DNA of 64,000 bases from Rubricella aquisinus (GTDB lineage: Bacteria; Pseudomonadota; Alphaproteobacteria; Rhodobacterales; Rhodobacteraceae), in the NCBI RefSeq assembly GCF_014199445.1, contig NZ_JACIJS010000001.1:258940-322939 (forward strand), in the 5' to 3' direction. A program made the translations under genes and the position numbers. Shown here one piece after another: positions 25,489 to 34,462 of the stretch. Under the pieces are notes generated by a model. The model was not told the DNA's origin and did no database searches. It was given only the letters and a program-made list of their open reading frames with translations. The first letter of the stretch is position 1; every line of letters begins with the position of its first letter.

Positions 25489-26299
25489 GCCGGTAGCCCC
25501 GGTCCACCATCCACCACGCCATCGCGTATAGCGCCACGCAGGTGCCAATCACCACGACCGCGCCCAACACGGGCGAACTGTCCGACACCCCCAGCACGCC
25601 ATACCGCGCCCCGTCGATGACATAGAAAATCGGGTTCGCGTGGCTCAAATCCTGCATCAGTTGCGGCAACACTTCGATGGAATAGAACGTCCCTGACAGG
25701 AACGAGAGCGGCGTGACGACGAAATTCGTGATCGCGGCCATCTGATCAAACTTGTCCGCGTAGATCCCGGCCAAAAGCCCGACAAGCGACATCATCACGG
25801 ATCCCAGCACCACAAACAGCACCGCCCAGCCCAGATGCGACACGCCGATCCCCAACAGTGGAAAGAAGATCGCGGCGACCGCAATCGCCACCATCACCCC
25901 GCGCAACAGCCCGCCCGCAACATAGCCGAACAGGATTTCGGACGCGCTGAGCGGCGGCATCAGCGTATCCACGATATTGCCCTGCACCTTGGAGATCACG
26001 ACAGAGCTTGATGTATTGGCAAACGCGTTCTGGATCACGGTCATCATCAGGATGCCCGGCACGATGAATTGGGAGAAAGGCACGCCCATCACATCCCCGC
26101 GCCGATCGGCCAGCGCGAGCGTGAACACCGCGATAAACAGGCCCGCCGTTGCCAAGGGCGCAAGCAGGGTCTGGGTCCAGACATTGGTGAAGCGCATGAT
26201 CTCCCGCTGGGCGAGGGTCAGCGCGCCAAGCGTGTTCACACGGCCAAACCGGCGCTGGCCCATTTGTTGGGTTGGGTCAGTGGGATCGGTGGCTTGCAT
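25478..26299 (-). CDS. ABC-2 type transporter permease
   Basis: A 273-aa permease with six predicted helices and the ABC-2 signature region near the C-terminus (FLSGTFYSIEVLPQLMQDLS, then HANP). It resembles YadH-type permeases that work with a separate ATPase. No ATPase gene adjoins it: the upstream neighbour is a divergent LysE gene and the downstream neighbour a convergent NUDIX gene. The partner must be encoded elsewhere or be missing. The substrate is unknown. Confidence 0.87.
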   Translation of the reverse strand: MQATDPTDPTQQMGQRRFGRVNTLGALTLAQREIMRFTNVWTQTLLAPLATAGLFIAVFTLALADRRGDVMGVPFSQFIVPGILMMTVIQNAFANTSSSVVISKVQGNIVDTLMPPLSASEILFGYVAGGLLRGVMVAIAVAAIFFPLLGIGVSHLGWAVLFVVLGSVMMSLVGLLAGIYADKFDQMAAITNFVVTPLSFLSGTFYSIEVLPQLMQDLSHANPIFYVIDGARYGVLGVSDSSPVLGAVVVIGTCVALYAMAWWMVDRGYRLKS

Positions 26300-26358
26300 T
26301 TGGCTATTCCTTCGCGGTCTGAGATCGCGTTACCTAATGCCAAACCGCGCCCTCGGCA

Positions 26359-27000
26359 ATGAAAGACCCTCCGATGATTGATCCTGCTGCCCTGTTGATC
26401 TTTGTTCCCATCGCGCTGGCGCTCAACCTGACGCCGGGGGCGGATATGTTGTTCTGCCTTGGTCAGGGCGTACGAAGCGGGCCATCGGCAGGGCGGGCGG
26501 CGGCATGGGGCGTGGCGGTGGGCGCGCTGATCCATACATTCGCGGCGGGGCTTGGCTTTGCGGCCTTTATCGCCGCGCATCCGGTGCTGTTTGAGGTGAT
26601 CCGCTGGGCCGGGGTGGGATATCTGGTGTGGCTGGCCCTTCAGGGGTTGCGGTATCCGATCACGACGTTGGAGCCCACGCAGGTGGGACGTGCGAGCGTT
26701 TGGGGCGCGTTCCGCCGCGGGGTTGTGGTGAATGTGCTGAACCCGAAAATCGCGCTCTTTTTCCTCGCGCTCATTCCGCAATTCGTTGAGCCGGATCGCG
26801 GGCCGATCCTGCTGCAATTCCTGATCTTCGGGCTGATCCTGAATGTGGGCGGGACGAGCATCAACCTTGTGGTCGGGAGCCTCGGCGGTGGATTTGCCCG
26901 GCTGCTGGCCCGCAACACGGGTGCGGCGCGGGCGCTGCAATATGGCACCAGCGCGCTGTTCGTGATGCTGGCCGCACGGCTGGCGCTTCAACCGCGCTGA
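26359..27000 (+). CDS. LysE-family amino-acid exporter
   Basis: A 213-aa inner-membrane protein with five to six helices and the LysE/RhtB opening ALALNLTPGADMLFCLGQG, followed by GRAAAWGVAVGALIHTFAA. It probably exports amino acids or their derivatives. ATG 26359 is listed; ATG 26374 (MIDPAALL) is equally possible, since neither has a strong ribosome site. Divergent from the ABC-2 permease. Confidence 0.87.
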   Translation: MKDPPMIDPAALLIFVPIALALNLTPGADMLFCLGQGVRSGPSAGRAAAWGVAVGALIHTFAAGLGFAAFIAAHPVLFEVIRWAGVGYLVWLALQGLRYPITTLEPTQVGRASVWGAFRRGVVVNVLNPKIALFFLALIPQFVEPDRGPILLQFLIFGLILNVGGTSINLVVGSLGGGFARLLARNTGAARALQYGTSALFVMLAARLALQPR

Positions 27001-27004
27001 TGGC

Positions 27005-27382
27005 TTACGGCTGGATGCTGACCCAGTCTGCCCGCCATGGCGGTGCGGGAAAGGGATCGGGCCAGTATTCGACCTGCCGCCGGATCAGACCGCCCGCAAC
27101 GCTATGAAAGGTGACGGCGGTGGCGCGCACCGTGCCGTCGGTCACGTCCACATCCGTCACAACCTCCACCCCGTCCGCGATGATCCGCTTGAGCGTAAAG
27201 CGCCAAAGACCCGACGCAGGGTAAGCGGTGTTGATCGCGGCAAAATTGGCGCGACCCGTGATCACCTCACCGCTTTGCGGCCAGATGCCTTCAAAATCCG
27301 GCGACAGGTGCTGTGATGCGGCCACGAAATCATTGCTGGCCATCGCCGTCCAGAACGCCCTGACCACCTCTTTTGCATCCAT
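27005..27382 (-). CDS. NTF2/SnoaL-like protein
   Basis: A 125-aa protein of the cone-shaped NTF2 superfamily: VVRAFWTAMASNDFVAASQH helix pair, then PDFEGIWPQSGEVITGRANF and C-terminal beta strands. Such proteins act as isomerases, hydrolases or ligand binders; no catalytic residues stand out. The start ATG 27382 follows a weak GAAG. Reading upstream would continue antisense through gcrA, a glycine/alanine-rich artefact of the repetitive gcrA linker. It is divergent from gcrA. Confidence 0.78.
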   Translation of the reverse strand: MDAKEVVRAFWTAMASNDFVAASQHLSPDFEGIWPQSGEVITGRANFAAINTAYPASGLWRFTLKRIIADGVEVVTDVDVTDGTVRATAVTFHSVAGGLIRRQVEYWPDPFPAPPWRADWVSIQP

Positions 27383-27464
27383 GACTTCGCACCCTTGTAT
27401 CCACCGCGCCAAACTATAAAATAGAGAGCAACCGGGATTTCCCTCATAGCTCAGGGTCAAGTTG

Positions 27465-27481
27465 CGGCACAACATGTGCCG
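27465..27481. promoter_or_regulatory. Inverted repeat CGGCACA-N3-TGTGCCG upstream of gcrA
   Basis: A perfect 7-bp inverted repeat with a 3-base spacer lies 33 bases before the gcrA start and 82 bases before the NTF2-like gene. It may be an operator or a hairpin in the 5' UTR; the protein that would bind is unknown. Confidence 0.4.
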
Positions 27482-27514
27482 TGCTCCCGTTTTGGAAAGC
27501 CGAAAGGATCGTTC

Positions 27515-28129
27515 ATGTCCTGGACTGACGAACGCGTAGAGAAGTTGAAAACCATGTGGGGGGAGGGGAAATCCGCTTCCGTCATCGCCAAGGAACTGGG
27601 CGGTGTGACCCGCAATGCGGTCATCGGGAAGGTGCATCGCCTTGGCCTGTCGAACCGCACGACCACCACGACCAAGACCGCCGCCGCCGCTGAACCCGCG
27701 AAGGCAGAGGCCGCACCCGCACCGAAACCGGCAGCGGAAAAGCCAAAGAAACCCGCGCCGGAGCCGAAACCGGCCCCTGCGGCCGCGGCCACGCCCGAGC
27801 CAAAAGCAGAGCCTGCACCCGCGCCCGTGCACATCCCGCGCAGCAAGCCGCAACTGATCCCCGGTCAGCCCCTGCCGCCGCAACCTACCGGCAACGAGGT
27901 CAGCCCCGAAACGCTCGCCAATATCGCGCAATTCGAGAAAAACGCGAAGAAGCTGACGCTGATGCAATTGACCGAACGGACCTGCAAATGGCCCATCGGG
28001 GATCCTGCGACGGACGATTTCTGGTTCTGCGGGCATCCTTGTGCGGCAGGAAAACCCTATTGCGAACAGCACGTTAGCATCGCGTTCCAGCCAATGTCCT
28101 CGCGCCGGGATCGTCGCGCGTCTCGCTAA
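27515..28129 (+). CDS. gcrA: Cell-cycle regulator GcrA
   Basis: An alphaproteobacterial transcription factor that works with sigma70 RNA polymerase at GANTC-methylated promoters. The 204-aa protein begins with the diagnostic MSWTDERVEKLKTMW and the HTH VIAKELGGVTRNAVIGKVHR. A long Ala/Pro/Lys linker (about 50-115) follows, and then the C-terminal block CKWPIGDP - FCGHPC - YCEQH that contacts sigma70. The linker is longer than in Caulobacter. AAGGA lies seven bases before the ATG. Confidence 0.95.
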   Translation: MSWTDERVEKLKTMWGEGKSASVIAKELGGVTRNAVIGKVHRLGLSNRTTTTTKTAAAAEPAKAEAAPAPKPAAEKPKKPAPEPKPAPAAAATPEPKAEPAPAPVHIPRSKPQLIPGQPLPPQPTGNEVSPETLANIAQFEKNAKKLTLMQLTERTCKWPIGDPATDDFWFCGHPCAAGKPYCEQHVSIAFQPMSSRRDRRASR

Positions 28130-28199
28130 TCCTTCCCCGAATCGGGTGGGTCTGCTTTACTCTAGGTAAGGTGGGCCACTCGTTTTGAGGACTGACAGG

Positions 28200-28847
28200 A
28201 TGCGATTTTCGATATCGGCCCTGGCAACCGCCGCCTGTGTTGCCACCTATTCCGCCAGCTTTGCGCAGGACGGGTCAGAGCATGGCTTTGGCGTGACCGC
28301 TGGTGTGGGCAGCATGGGGTTGGTGATCGAACCCAGCTACCGGCTGAACGAAAGTTTCGGCCTGCGTGCGCCCATCGGCTTTGGCTCCTATTCCACCAAC
28401 CTGACCTTTGAGGGGATCAACTACGATTCGAAGCTCACCATCGGCGGGGTCGGGTTGATCGCGGATTTTTATCCGTTTGAGAGCGGATTTCGCGTGGGCG
28501 GCGGCATCTGGGCAGGGAATGAAAAGGTCGATTCCCGCTCCACCATCACGACGCCAACCCAGATCGGCAACACGGTCTATAACAACGCGCAGCTTAACAC
28601 CCTGATCGACCCAAAAAACGATGTGCGCCCCTTGGCCACCATCGGGTATTCCGGGCACCTGTCCCGTTTTTCGGTTGATATGGATATCGGGGTGATCGGG
28701 AACAGCGCGTTCAACGTGAACATCACGGAGACGACGGGCACCGTCGCGCAGGCAGATATCGACGCGGAAACAGCGCAGATTCGGCAGGGTGCTGCTGACC
28801 TTGAGTTTCTGCCCTTCCTGAAATTCGGCGCACGGCTGTCGTTTTAG
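28200..28847 (+). CDS. Outer-membrane beta-barrel protein
   Basis: A 215-aa protein with signal peptide (ATAACVATYSASFA) and alternating hydrophobic strands such as FGLRAPIGFGSYS and FLKFGARLSF. The C-terminal residue is Phe, the usual recognition signal for BAM insertion. Eight strands are plausible, as in the OmpA/OmpW-size barrels. The function is unknown. ATG 28200 is chosen over TTG 28185; GAGG lies upstream. It converges on phoB with an 18-base gap. Confidence 0.78.
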   Translation: MRFSISALATAACVATYSASFAQDGSEHGFGVTAGVGSMGLVIEPSYRLNESFGLRAPIGFGSYSTNLTFEGINYDSKLTIGGVGLIADFYPFESGFRVGGGIWAGNEKVDSRSTITTPTQIGNTVYNNAQLNTLIDPKNDVRPLATIGYSGHLSRFSVDMDIGVIGNSAFNVNITETTGTVAQADIDAETAQIRQGAADLEFLPFLKFGARLSF

Positions 28848-28865
28848 CGCGCGACGCCCTTCAGA

Positions 28866-29567
28866 TCAGGCCGACGCCTTATATGTCTCATCCAGCGCGT
28901 AGCCCGCAGACCGGACCGTGCGCACCGGATCAGGCTCGCCCCGCCGGTTAAGCGCCTTGCGCAGCCGGCCCACATGCACATCCACCGTGCGGATCTCGAC
29001 ATAGACGTCATGCCCCCACACGCGATCAAGCAGTTGTTCGCGGCTGAACACCCGGCCGGGGCGCTGCATCAACACGTCGAGCAGGCGAAATTCCGTGGGG
29101 CCAAGATGCACATCGCGGCTGCCCCGGCGCACGCGGCAGGTTTCCCGATCAAGCGTGATATCGCCAAATGTCGCCACATTGCCCGCGATGGTGGGGCGCA
29201 TCCGGCGCAGGAGGGATTTGATCCGGGCGACAAGCTCGGTCATCGAAAACGGCTTGGTCAGGTAGTCATCCGCCCCCGTCTCAAACCCGCGCAGAAGGTC
29301 ATCCTCTTCCCCGCGCGCGGTGAGCATGATCACCGGCACTTCGCGGGTTTCAGGGCGGGCGCGGACTTGCCTGCAAATCTCGATCCCCGACATATGCGGC
29401 AGCATCCAATCGAGCACGATCAGATCGGGCATATCCTCGTCAATCGCGAGGAGCGCCTCATCCCCATCCGGGGCATGGCGCACCTCAAACCCCTCTTTCC
29501 CGAGGTTATAGGTCAGCAGTTCCGCGAGGGCTGCATCATCCTCAACGACCAGAACCTTGGCACCCAT
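28866..29567 (-). CDS. phoB: Phosphate regulon response regulator PhoB
   Basis: An OmpR-family response regulator that binds Pho boxes when phosphorylated by PhoR. It is 233 aa. The receiver domain has phospho-acceptor Asp53 (LIVLDWMLP), the acidic pair VVEDD at 7-11 and Lys in LTKPF. The winged helix ends VWGHDVYVEIRTVDVHVGRL and RTVRSAGYAL. GGAGGG is seven bases before the ATG. It is last in the pstCAB-phoU-phoB run, so induction would be self-amplifying through the Pho box at 34381-34398. Confidence 0.96.
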   Translation of the reverse strand: MGAKVLVVEDDAALAELLTYNLGKEGFEVRHAPDGDEALLAIDEDMPDLIVLDWMLPHMSGIEICRQVRARPETREVPVIMLTARGEEDDLLRGFETGADDYLTKPFSMTELVARIKSLLRRMRPTIAGNVATFGDITLDRETCRVRRGSRDVHLGPTEFRLLDVLMQRPGRVFSREQLLDRVWGHDVYVEIRTVDVHVGRLRKALNRRGEPDPVRTVRSAGYALDETYKASA

Positions 29568-29591
29568 CGGTTTGCCCTCCGTTCAACCCGC

Positions 29592-30317
29592 CTAGAGCCC
29601 GTCCAGACCGATCGGCTCGCCTTTTGGCCGATCATCGCCTAGCGGCTCACCTTCCACGATGTAGTAGACCATCTCCGCGATATGGGTGGTGTGATCGCCC
29701 ATCCGCTCAAGGTTTTTCGCGATGAACAGGAATTGCGAGCCAAGCCCAATCATGCGCGGGTCTTCCATCATATAGGTCACGACCTCGCGGAAGATGGAGT
29801 TATACATCTCATCCAGTTCGATATCGCGCCGCCAGACGGCGACCGCCAGCGGCGTTTCGCGCGACGTGAACGCATCAAGCACTTCGGTCAACTGGCCGAG
29901 CGTCTGGTTCCCCATCCGCACGATGGAGTTGGACAGATGCGTCGGACGGACGGATGCGAGCGCCACGGCCCGCCGGGCCACGTTCTTAGCCAAATCGCCG
30001 ATCCGTTCCAGCGTCGAAGCCATCTTGAGCGCGGAGATCACCAGCCGCAAATCCTGCGCCATCGGCTGACGCAGCGCGATGATGCGGGTCGCCAGCTCTT
30101 CGACTTCCATTTCCAGCCGGTCGAGCCGCTTGTCCTTGGCCACCACGTCCTGTGCGAGCTGCGGATCGCGATTCTTGATCGCTTCGAGCGCGTTGACCAG
30201 CATGTCCTCGGTCAGACCGCCCATTTCGGACAGTTTGGCCTGTACGGCGATCAGATCATCGTCAAAAGACGAAACGATATGCTGGCCGCCGTGATGTTTG
30301 AGATTCCGTTCGCTCAT
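29592..30317 (-). CDS. phoU: Phosphate signalling protein PhoU
   Basis: A 241-aa all-helical protein of two three-helix bundles that links PstB/PstC activity to PhoR and represses signalling when phosphate is ample. Repeated motifs RIGDLAKNVARRA and RMGDHTTHIAEMVYYI are the metal-cluster-binding PhoU signatures. Its ATG shares a base with the pstB stop (TAATG), indicating translational coupling. Confidence 0.96.
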   Translation of the reverse strand: MSERNLKHHGGQHIVSSFDDDLIAVQAKLSEMGGLTEDMLVNALEAIKNRDPQLAQDVVAKDKRLDRLEMEVEELATRIIALRQPMAQDLRLVISALKMASTLERIGDLAKNVARRAVALASVRPTHLSNSIVRMGNQTLGQLTEVLDAFTSRETPLAVAVWRRDIELDEMYNSIFREVVTYMMEDPRMIGLGSQFLFIAKNLERMGDHTTHIAEMVYYIVEGEPLGDDRPKGEPIGLDGL

Positions 30318-31135
30318 TAGCCGAACCGCCCTGTGATGTAATCCTGCGTCCGTTCGTCCTCAGGATTGGTGAAAATCGTGCTGGTCGCGCCGTATTCCAC
30401 CAATGTGCCAAGGTGGAAAAACGCGGTCTTTTGGCTAACGCGCGCGGCCTGTTGCATGGAGTGGGTGACGATCACCACGGCGTAGTCCTGCCGCAGCTCG
30501 TCAATCAATTCTTCGGTCTGCGCCGTCGCAATCGGGTCAAGTGCCGAGCACGGCTCATCCATCAACAGCACTTCGGGTGCCGTCGCGATGGCGCGCGCGA
30601 TGCACAGGCGCTGCTGTTGGCCGCCGGACAGGCCCGTGCCGGGCTGATCGAGGCGGTCTTTCACTTCGTTCCACATCGCAGCCCGCTTGAGGGATTTTTC
30701 AACCACTTCATCAAGCTCGGCCTTGTTCGCGACAAGCCCGTGGATACGCGGGCCATACGCCACGTTGTCATAGATCGACTTCGGGAACGGGTTTGGTTTT
30801 TGGAACACCATCCCGACCCGCGCGCGCAATTGCACCGGGTCCACATCCTTGGCGTAGATGTCCGAGCCGTCGAGGTGGATATCCCCCGTCGTGCGCGCGA
30901 TGTCGATTGTGTCGTTCATCCGGTTCAGGCACCGCAGGAACGTGGATTTGCCGCACCCCGACGGGCCAATAAACGCCGTCACGGTGTGGTTGAGGATATC
31001 AACATCAACCGATTTGATCGCATGGGTATCGCCATAATAGACGTCCACATTGCGGGCGGAGATTTTGATATCGTTCGTGTCTACAGATTTGTCAGTCATG
31101 CGCATATTGGTCATGTTTTCGGTTCCCGTGTCCAT
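30317..31135 (-). CDS. pstB: Phosphate ABC transporter ATPase PstB
   Basis: The ATPase of the high-affinity phosphate importer, 272 aa. Walker A is GPSGCGKST at 57-65, the signature is LSGGQQQR, Walker B is VLLMDEP with CSALDP, and the H-loop is IVTHSMQQA. The first 25 residues are a polar extension with several possible starts; ATG 31135 lies three bases after the pstA stop. Confidence 0.97.
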   Translation of the reverse strand: MDTGTENMTNMRMTDKSVDTNDIKISARNVDVYYGDTHAIKSVDVDILNHTVTAFIGPSGCGKSTFLRCLNRMNDTIDIARTTGDIHLDGSDIYAKDVDPVQLRARVGMVFQKPNPFPKSIYDNVAYGPRIHGLVANKAELDEVVEKSLKRAAMWNEVKDRLDQPGTGLSGGQQQRLCIARAIATAPEVLLMDEPCSALDPIATAQTEELIDELRQDYAVVIVTHSMQQAARVSQKTAFFHLGTLVEYGATSTIFTNPEDERTQDYITGRFG

Positions 31136-31138
31136 GGT

Positions 31139-32929
31139 TTACCACCGCCGCTCGAAACGCTTGCGGAGGAAGACAGCCAGCGCGTTCATAATGATAAGGA
31201 ACAGCAGCAAGACGCAGATTGCCGCTGCGGTTTTCGCTTCAAAGGCCCGCTCAGGGTTGCCCGACCAGCTAAACACGATCACCGGCAACACGGTTGAGCT
31301 GTCGGTCGGGCCAGTGGGTGCTTCGGTGATGAAGGCCACCAATCCGACAAGGATCAGAGGGGCCGTTTCCCCAAGTGCCTGCGCCATCGCGATGATGGTG
31401 CCCGTGAGAATCCCCGGCAGGGCGAGGGGCAGCACATGGTGAAAGGTCGATTGGAGCTTGGACGCACCAAGGCCAAGCGCCGCATCCCGGATCGACGGCG
31501 GCACCGCCCGGATGGAGGCTCTCGACGCGATGATGATCGTCGGCAGCGACATGAGCGCCAGCACGATCCCGCCGATGATCGGGGTCTGCCGGAAATCCTG
31601 CCCGGTCAACTGCAATAGCGCAAACAGGATCGACACACCCAACAGACCAAACACGATGGACGGCACGGCGGCGAGGTTGTTGATGTTCACCTCGATGAAA
31701 TCCGTCACCCGGTTTTTGGGCGCGAATTCCTCCAGATAGACCGCCGCCAGCACCCCAATCGGCACCGCGAGCGTCGCCGTCACGATCAGCGTCCAGAAGG
31801 AGCCGACAATCGCGCCCCACACACCGGCAAGCTCGGGCTGGGTCGAGTCCGCGGCCTGGAAAAAGCGCCAGTTCAGCTTCGTCTCAATCGCGCCCGCGTC
31901 GCGCAATTCCTCGATCCAGATGATTTTCTGGTCAGAGATCGGGCGCTGCTGCTGCGGCACTTCGTTGATGTAGTAGGAATAGCTGGCGGGATCGGTGATC
32001 CGCTCGGCCATCGGCACGACGATCTCTGCCGTGGCCGTGTTGGTGCCCACACCAGTGATCCGCAGCCAGCCTTCGTTGACGTCCATATAGACGGATGGAT
32101 TGGTTTCGAGCACTTGCTCAAACCCGCTTGGATCGCGGGAGCGGTTCATCAAATCGTCCGCTTCGGCGCGCAGGCGGTCCCGCTCCACCGCGCGGGCATC
32201 GGCGGTGGCCTGATTGAGTGCGCGCTCTTCTTCCGTTTCGGCAACGGAGGCGCGGCGTTCGAACTCGATCACGCCCGCGTCCTGACGCCCTGCTTCCTCA
32301 AGCCTGCGATCCGCCAGCTTGACCAGGTCCTGCCGCACCAGCGCCTGCATGCCTGAAAAGATCGGCGCATCCGCCACGATCTCCACCGTGTCGTCACCGA
32401 TGAAATCGAGGGTAATGTCGATGCTGTTATCCTGCGGCTCCAGCGTGCCGAACGCGCCCTTCATATAGAGGTCGGTGACGTCGGAGGCGACGAATTCAAA
32501 TTCGATCCGATCGCCAACGACCTCGGGGTTCTCCATCACATAGTCGCGCAATTCGAACACAGCGCCGGAGGAATAAAGGTCCGACAATTCCCGCCGGTTG
32601 GACCGGCCAGAGACATAAGGGAACATATCCCGGAACTCGTCACGCACGATATTGGCGAACCGCGCCTGGCCGATCACTTCGGGATCGCGGGTGTTGCCGG
32701 GATCAACCTCCTGCGGGATCGTGATTTCCGCGTTGATATAGGTCTCCGTAATCGCGAAGCGCGCGTTCAGCACCACGGAGGACAGCAGGATCACGAGGGC
32801 CGCACCGGCAAACGCGATTGCCGCGATCCCATATGCCTTAAGCCGCCATTCCGCCGCGCGCCGTTTCTTGAGCCGGTCTGCCGACGCTTTCGAGCCGTGC
32901 ACCTTGGAAAGCTCAGTCATATCCACCAT
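31139..32929 (-). CDS. pstA: Phosphate ABC transporter permease PstA (long form)
   Basis: An inner-membrane permease. At 596 aa it is about twice the size of E. coli PstA. A helix at about 30-55 is followed by some 300 residues of periplasmic sequence (the DUF3333-type insert, about 60-355), then five helices with the permease loop DAALGLGASKLQSTFHHVLP near residue 487. The long insert is usual in alphaproteobacteria. The acidic, QED-rich stretch EFERRASVAETEEERALN may be helical. GAGG lies eight bases before the ATG, and the pstC stop is ten bases upstream. Confidence 0.94.
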   Translation of the reverse strand: MVDMTELSKVHGSKASADRLKKRRAAEWRLKAYGIAAIAFAGAALVILLSSVVLNARFAITETYINAEITIPQEVDPGNTRDPEVIGQARFANIVRDEFRDMFPYVSGRSNRRELSDLYSSGAVFELRDYVMENPEVVGDRIEFEFVASDVTDLYMKGAFGTLEPQDNSIDITLDFIGDDTVEIVADAPIFSGMQALVRQDLVKLADRRLEEAGRQDAGVIEFERRASVAETEEERALNQATADARAVERDRLRAEADDLMNRSRDPSGFEQVLETNPSVYMDVNEGWLRITGVGTNTATAEIVVPMAERITDPASYSYYINEVPQQQRPISDQKIIWIEELRDAGAIETKLNWRFFQAADSTQPELAGVWGAIVGSFWTLIVTATLAVPIGVLAAVYLEEFAPKNRVTDFIEVNINNLAAVPSIVFGLLGVSILFALLQLTGQDFRQTPIIGGIVLALMSLPTIIIASRASIRAVPPSIRDAALGLGASKLQSTFHHVLPLALPGILTGTIIAMAQALGETAPLILVGLVAFITEAPTGPTDSSTVLPVIVFSWSGNPERAFEAKTAAAICVLLLFLIIMNALAVFLRKRFERRW

Positions 32930-32939
32930 TGCATCAGCC

Positions 32940-34316
32940 TCAGTCGTAAAGTTCGCGGTACCGGCGCACGATCTTGAGCGCCAGAATGTTGAGTGCCAGC
33001 GTCACGCAGAACAGCGTAAACCCAAGCGCGAAAACGGGGCCGGAGGCGGTCGCAAGGTCGGTGTCCCCGGTATAGAGCATGACGATCTGCACCGTAACGG
33101 TCGTGACAGCCTCAAGAGGGTTCCACGTCATGTTGGCGCCCTGCCCGGCGGCCATCACCACGATCATCGTCTCCCCCACCGCGCGTGACACGCCGAGCAA
33201 TACGGCAGACACGATCCCGGGAAGGGCCGCGGGCAGCACGACCTGACGGATCGTTTCCGCCTTGGTCGCACCCAGGCCATAGGAGCCATCCCGCAACGAT
33301 TGCGGAACGGAGTTGATCACGTCATCCGACAGCGATGAGATGAACGGAATAATCATGATCCCCATCACCATCCCCGCCGCCAGAGCAGAGGAGGACGATG
33401 TGGCAAGCCCGATGGACTGCCCCAGATCGCGGATAAAAGGTGCAACGGTGATCGCCGCGAAAAAGCCGTACACAACCGTCGGAACACCCGCGAGGATCTC
33501 CAAGAGCGGTTTGGCCCATGCGCGCGTGCGCTTCGATGCGAAGTCGCTCAGATAGATCGCGGCAAACAGGCCCACCGGCACCGCCACGAGCATGGCGATG
33601 ATCGTGATCATGAACGTGCCAAGGAACAGCGGCACGGCACCGACGCGATCCGGGTCAAGCTGGCCGTCCTGCACACCCGCCAAGGGCGACCATGTCGTGC
33701 CGAAAAGGAACTTATCGACGCGCCAGCCGATATTTCCGAAGAATTCCATGGTGGTGGAGATCAGCGACAACACGATCCCGATCGTGGTCAGGATCGCCAC
33801 GGTCGCACAGGCAGCAAGGATCACGCGGATCATCTTTTCCGCGCGATTGCGGGCGCGCCATGCGAGCGACACCTTGTTATAGGTGATGTAGCCGGTCACC
33901 AGCGCCACACCCGTCGCCAAGGCCGCCGTCACCCAAAGGCGCAGCGTCTCACCCGCGCCGTAGGCATCCGCGATCCGTTCGCGCAGCGCATCCGTCTGGC
34001 TGGCCACACCGCCCGTCGCAATCGCGCGCGCATCGCCCAGCACCAATTGATGCACGATGTTCGGCTCACCCGGCAGGGCTGCCGCAATCTCGGCCATCAA
34101 GGTGGCTTCCAGCAGCGCCGACCATGACAGGCCCACGATCAGCAGCACCGAAATACCGGTCAGCAGCGTCCACAAAAGGCTATAGGCCCCATGATAGGCA
34201 GGGCGCGAATGCAGATTGGCCAAACGACCATCAGCAAGGCCGATTGCGCGATTGCGCGACAGCGCGAAAAACAAGAGCGAGAGTCCGAGGATCAGGATCG
34301 CGGTAAGGGGCAGCAT
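32940..34316 (-). CDS. pstC: Phosphate ABC transporter permease PstC (long form)
   Basis: The partner permease of PstA, 458 aa. The N-terminal half (helices at about 1-20, 45-70 and 125-150 with a periplasmic segment) is an alphaproteobacterial extension. The conserved core starts near residue 165 and contains DGSYGLGATKAETIRQVVLP as the ATPase-coupling loop. It has its own promoter region: 65 bases upstream is a Pho box, and beyond that the terminator of pstS. Confidence 0.94.
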   Translation of the reverse strand: MLPLTAILILGLSLLFFALSRNRAIGLADGRLANLHSRPAYHGAYSLLWTLLTGISVLLIVGLSWSALLEATLMAEIAAALPGEPNIVHQLVLGDARAIATGGVASQTDALRERIADAYGAGETLRLWVTAALATGVALVTGYITYNKVSLAWRARNRAEKMIRVILAACATVAILTTIGIVLSLISTTMEFFGNIGWRVDKFLFGTTWSPLAGVQDGQLDPDRVGAVPLFLGTFMITIIAMLVAVPVGLFAAIYLSDFASKRTRAWAKPLLEILAGVPTVVYGFFAAITVAPFIRDLGQSIGLATSSSSALAAGMVMGIMIIPFISSLSDDVINSVPQSLRDGSYGLGATKAETIRQVVLPAALPGIVSAVLLGVSRAVGETMIVVMAAGQGANMTWNPLEAVTTVTVQIVMLYTGDTDLATASGPVFALGFTLFCVTLALNILALKIVRRYRELYD

Positions 34317-34380
34317 GGCGGCTCCGTTTGTCAGAATGACTCGTCTGATGTCTGTTTGCGCGGCTTATGCAACATCTTCC

Positions 34381-34398
34381 ATGACGGTTATGTGACAG
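34381..34398 (-). promoter_or_regulatory. Pho box upstream of pstC
   Basis: On the minus strand the site reads CTGTCAC-ATAA-CCGTCAT, two PhoB heptamer repeats at the 11-base period of the E. coli consensus. Eleven bases further is CATAAG, a possible -10. It lies between the pstS terminator and the pstC start and would give pstCAB-phoUB a separate PhoB-driven promoter. Confidence 0.8.
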
Positions 34399-34415
34399 TT
34401 TTGTAAAAAACGAGA

Positions 34416-34442
34416 AGGGCGGGTGCGACATGCACCCGCCCT
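34416..34442 (-). terminator. Rho-independent terminator after pstS
   Basis: An 11-bp perfect stem (AGGGCGGGTGC / GCACCCGCCCT) with a 5-base loop begins 20 bases after the pstS stop and is followed on the minus strand by TCTCGTTTTTTAC. It separates the binding-protein transcript from the pstCAB-phoUB transcript. Confidence 0.9.
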
Positions 34443-34462
34443 CCCGGCAATCTGAGGTCAGA

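Noticed and set aside
27383-28072. Glycine/alanine-rich N-terminal extension of the NTF2-like gene
   Set aside because: It is the reverse strand of the Ala/Pro/Lys linker of gcrA; the NTF2 fold begins cleanly at ATG 27382.
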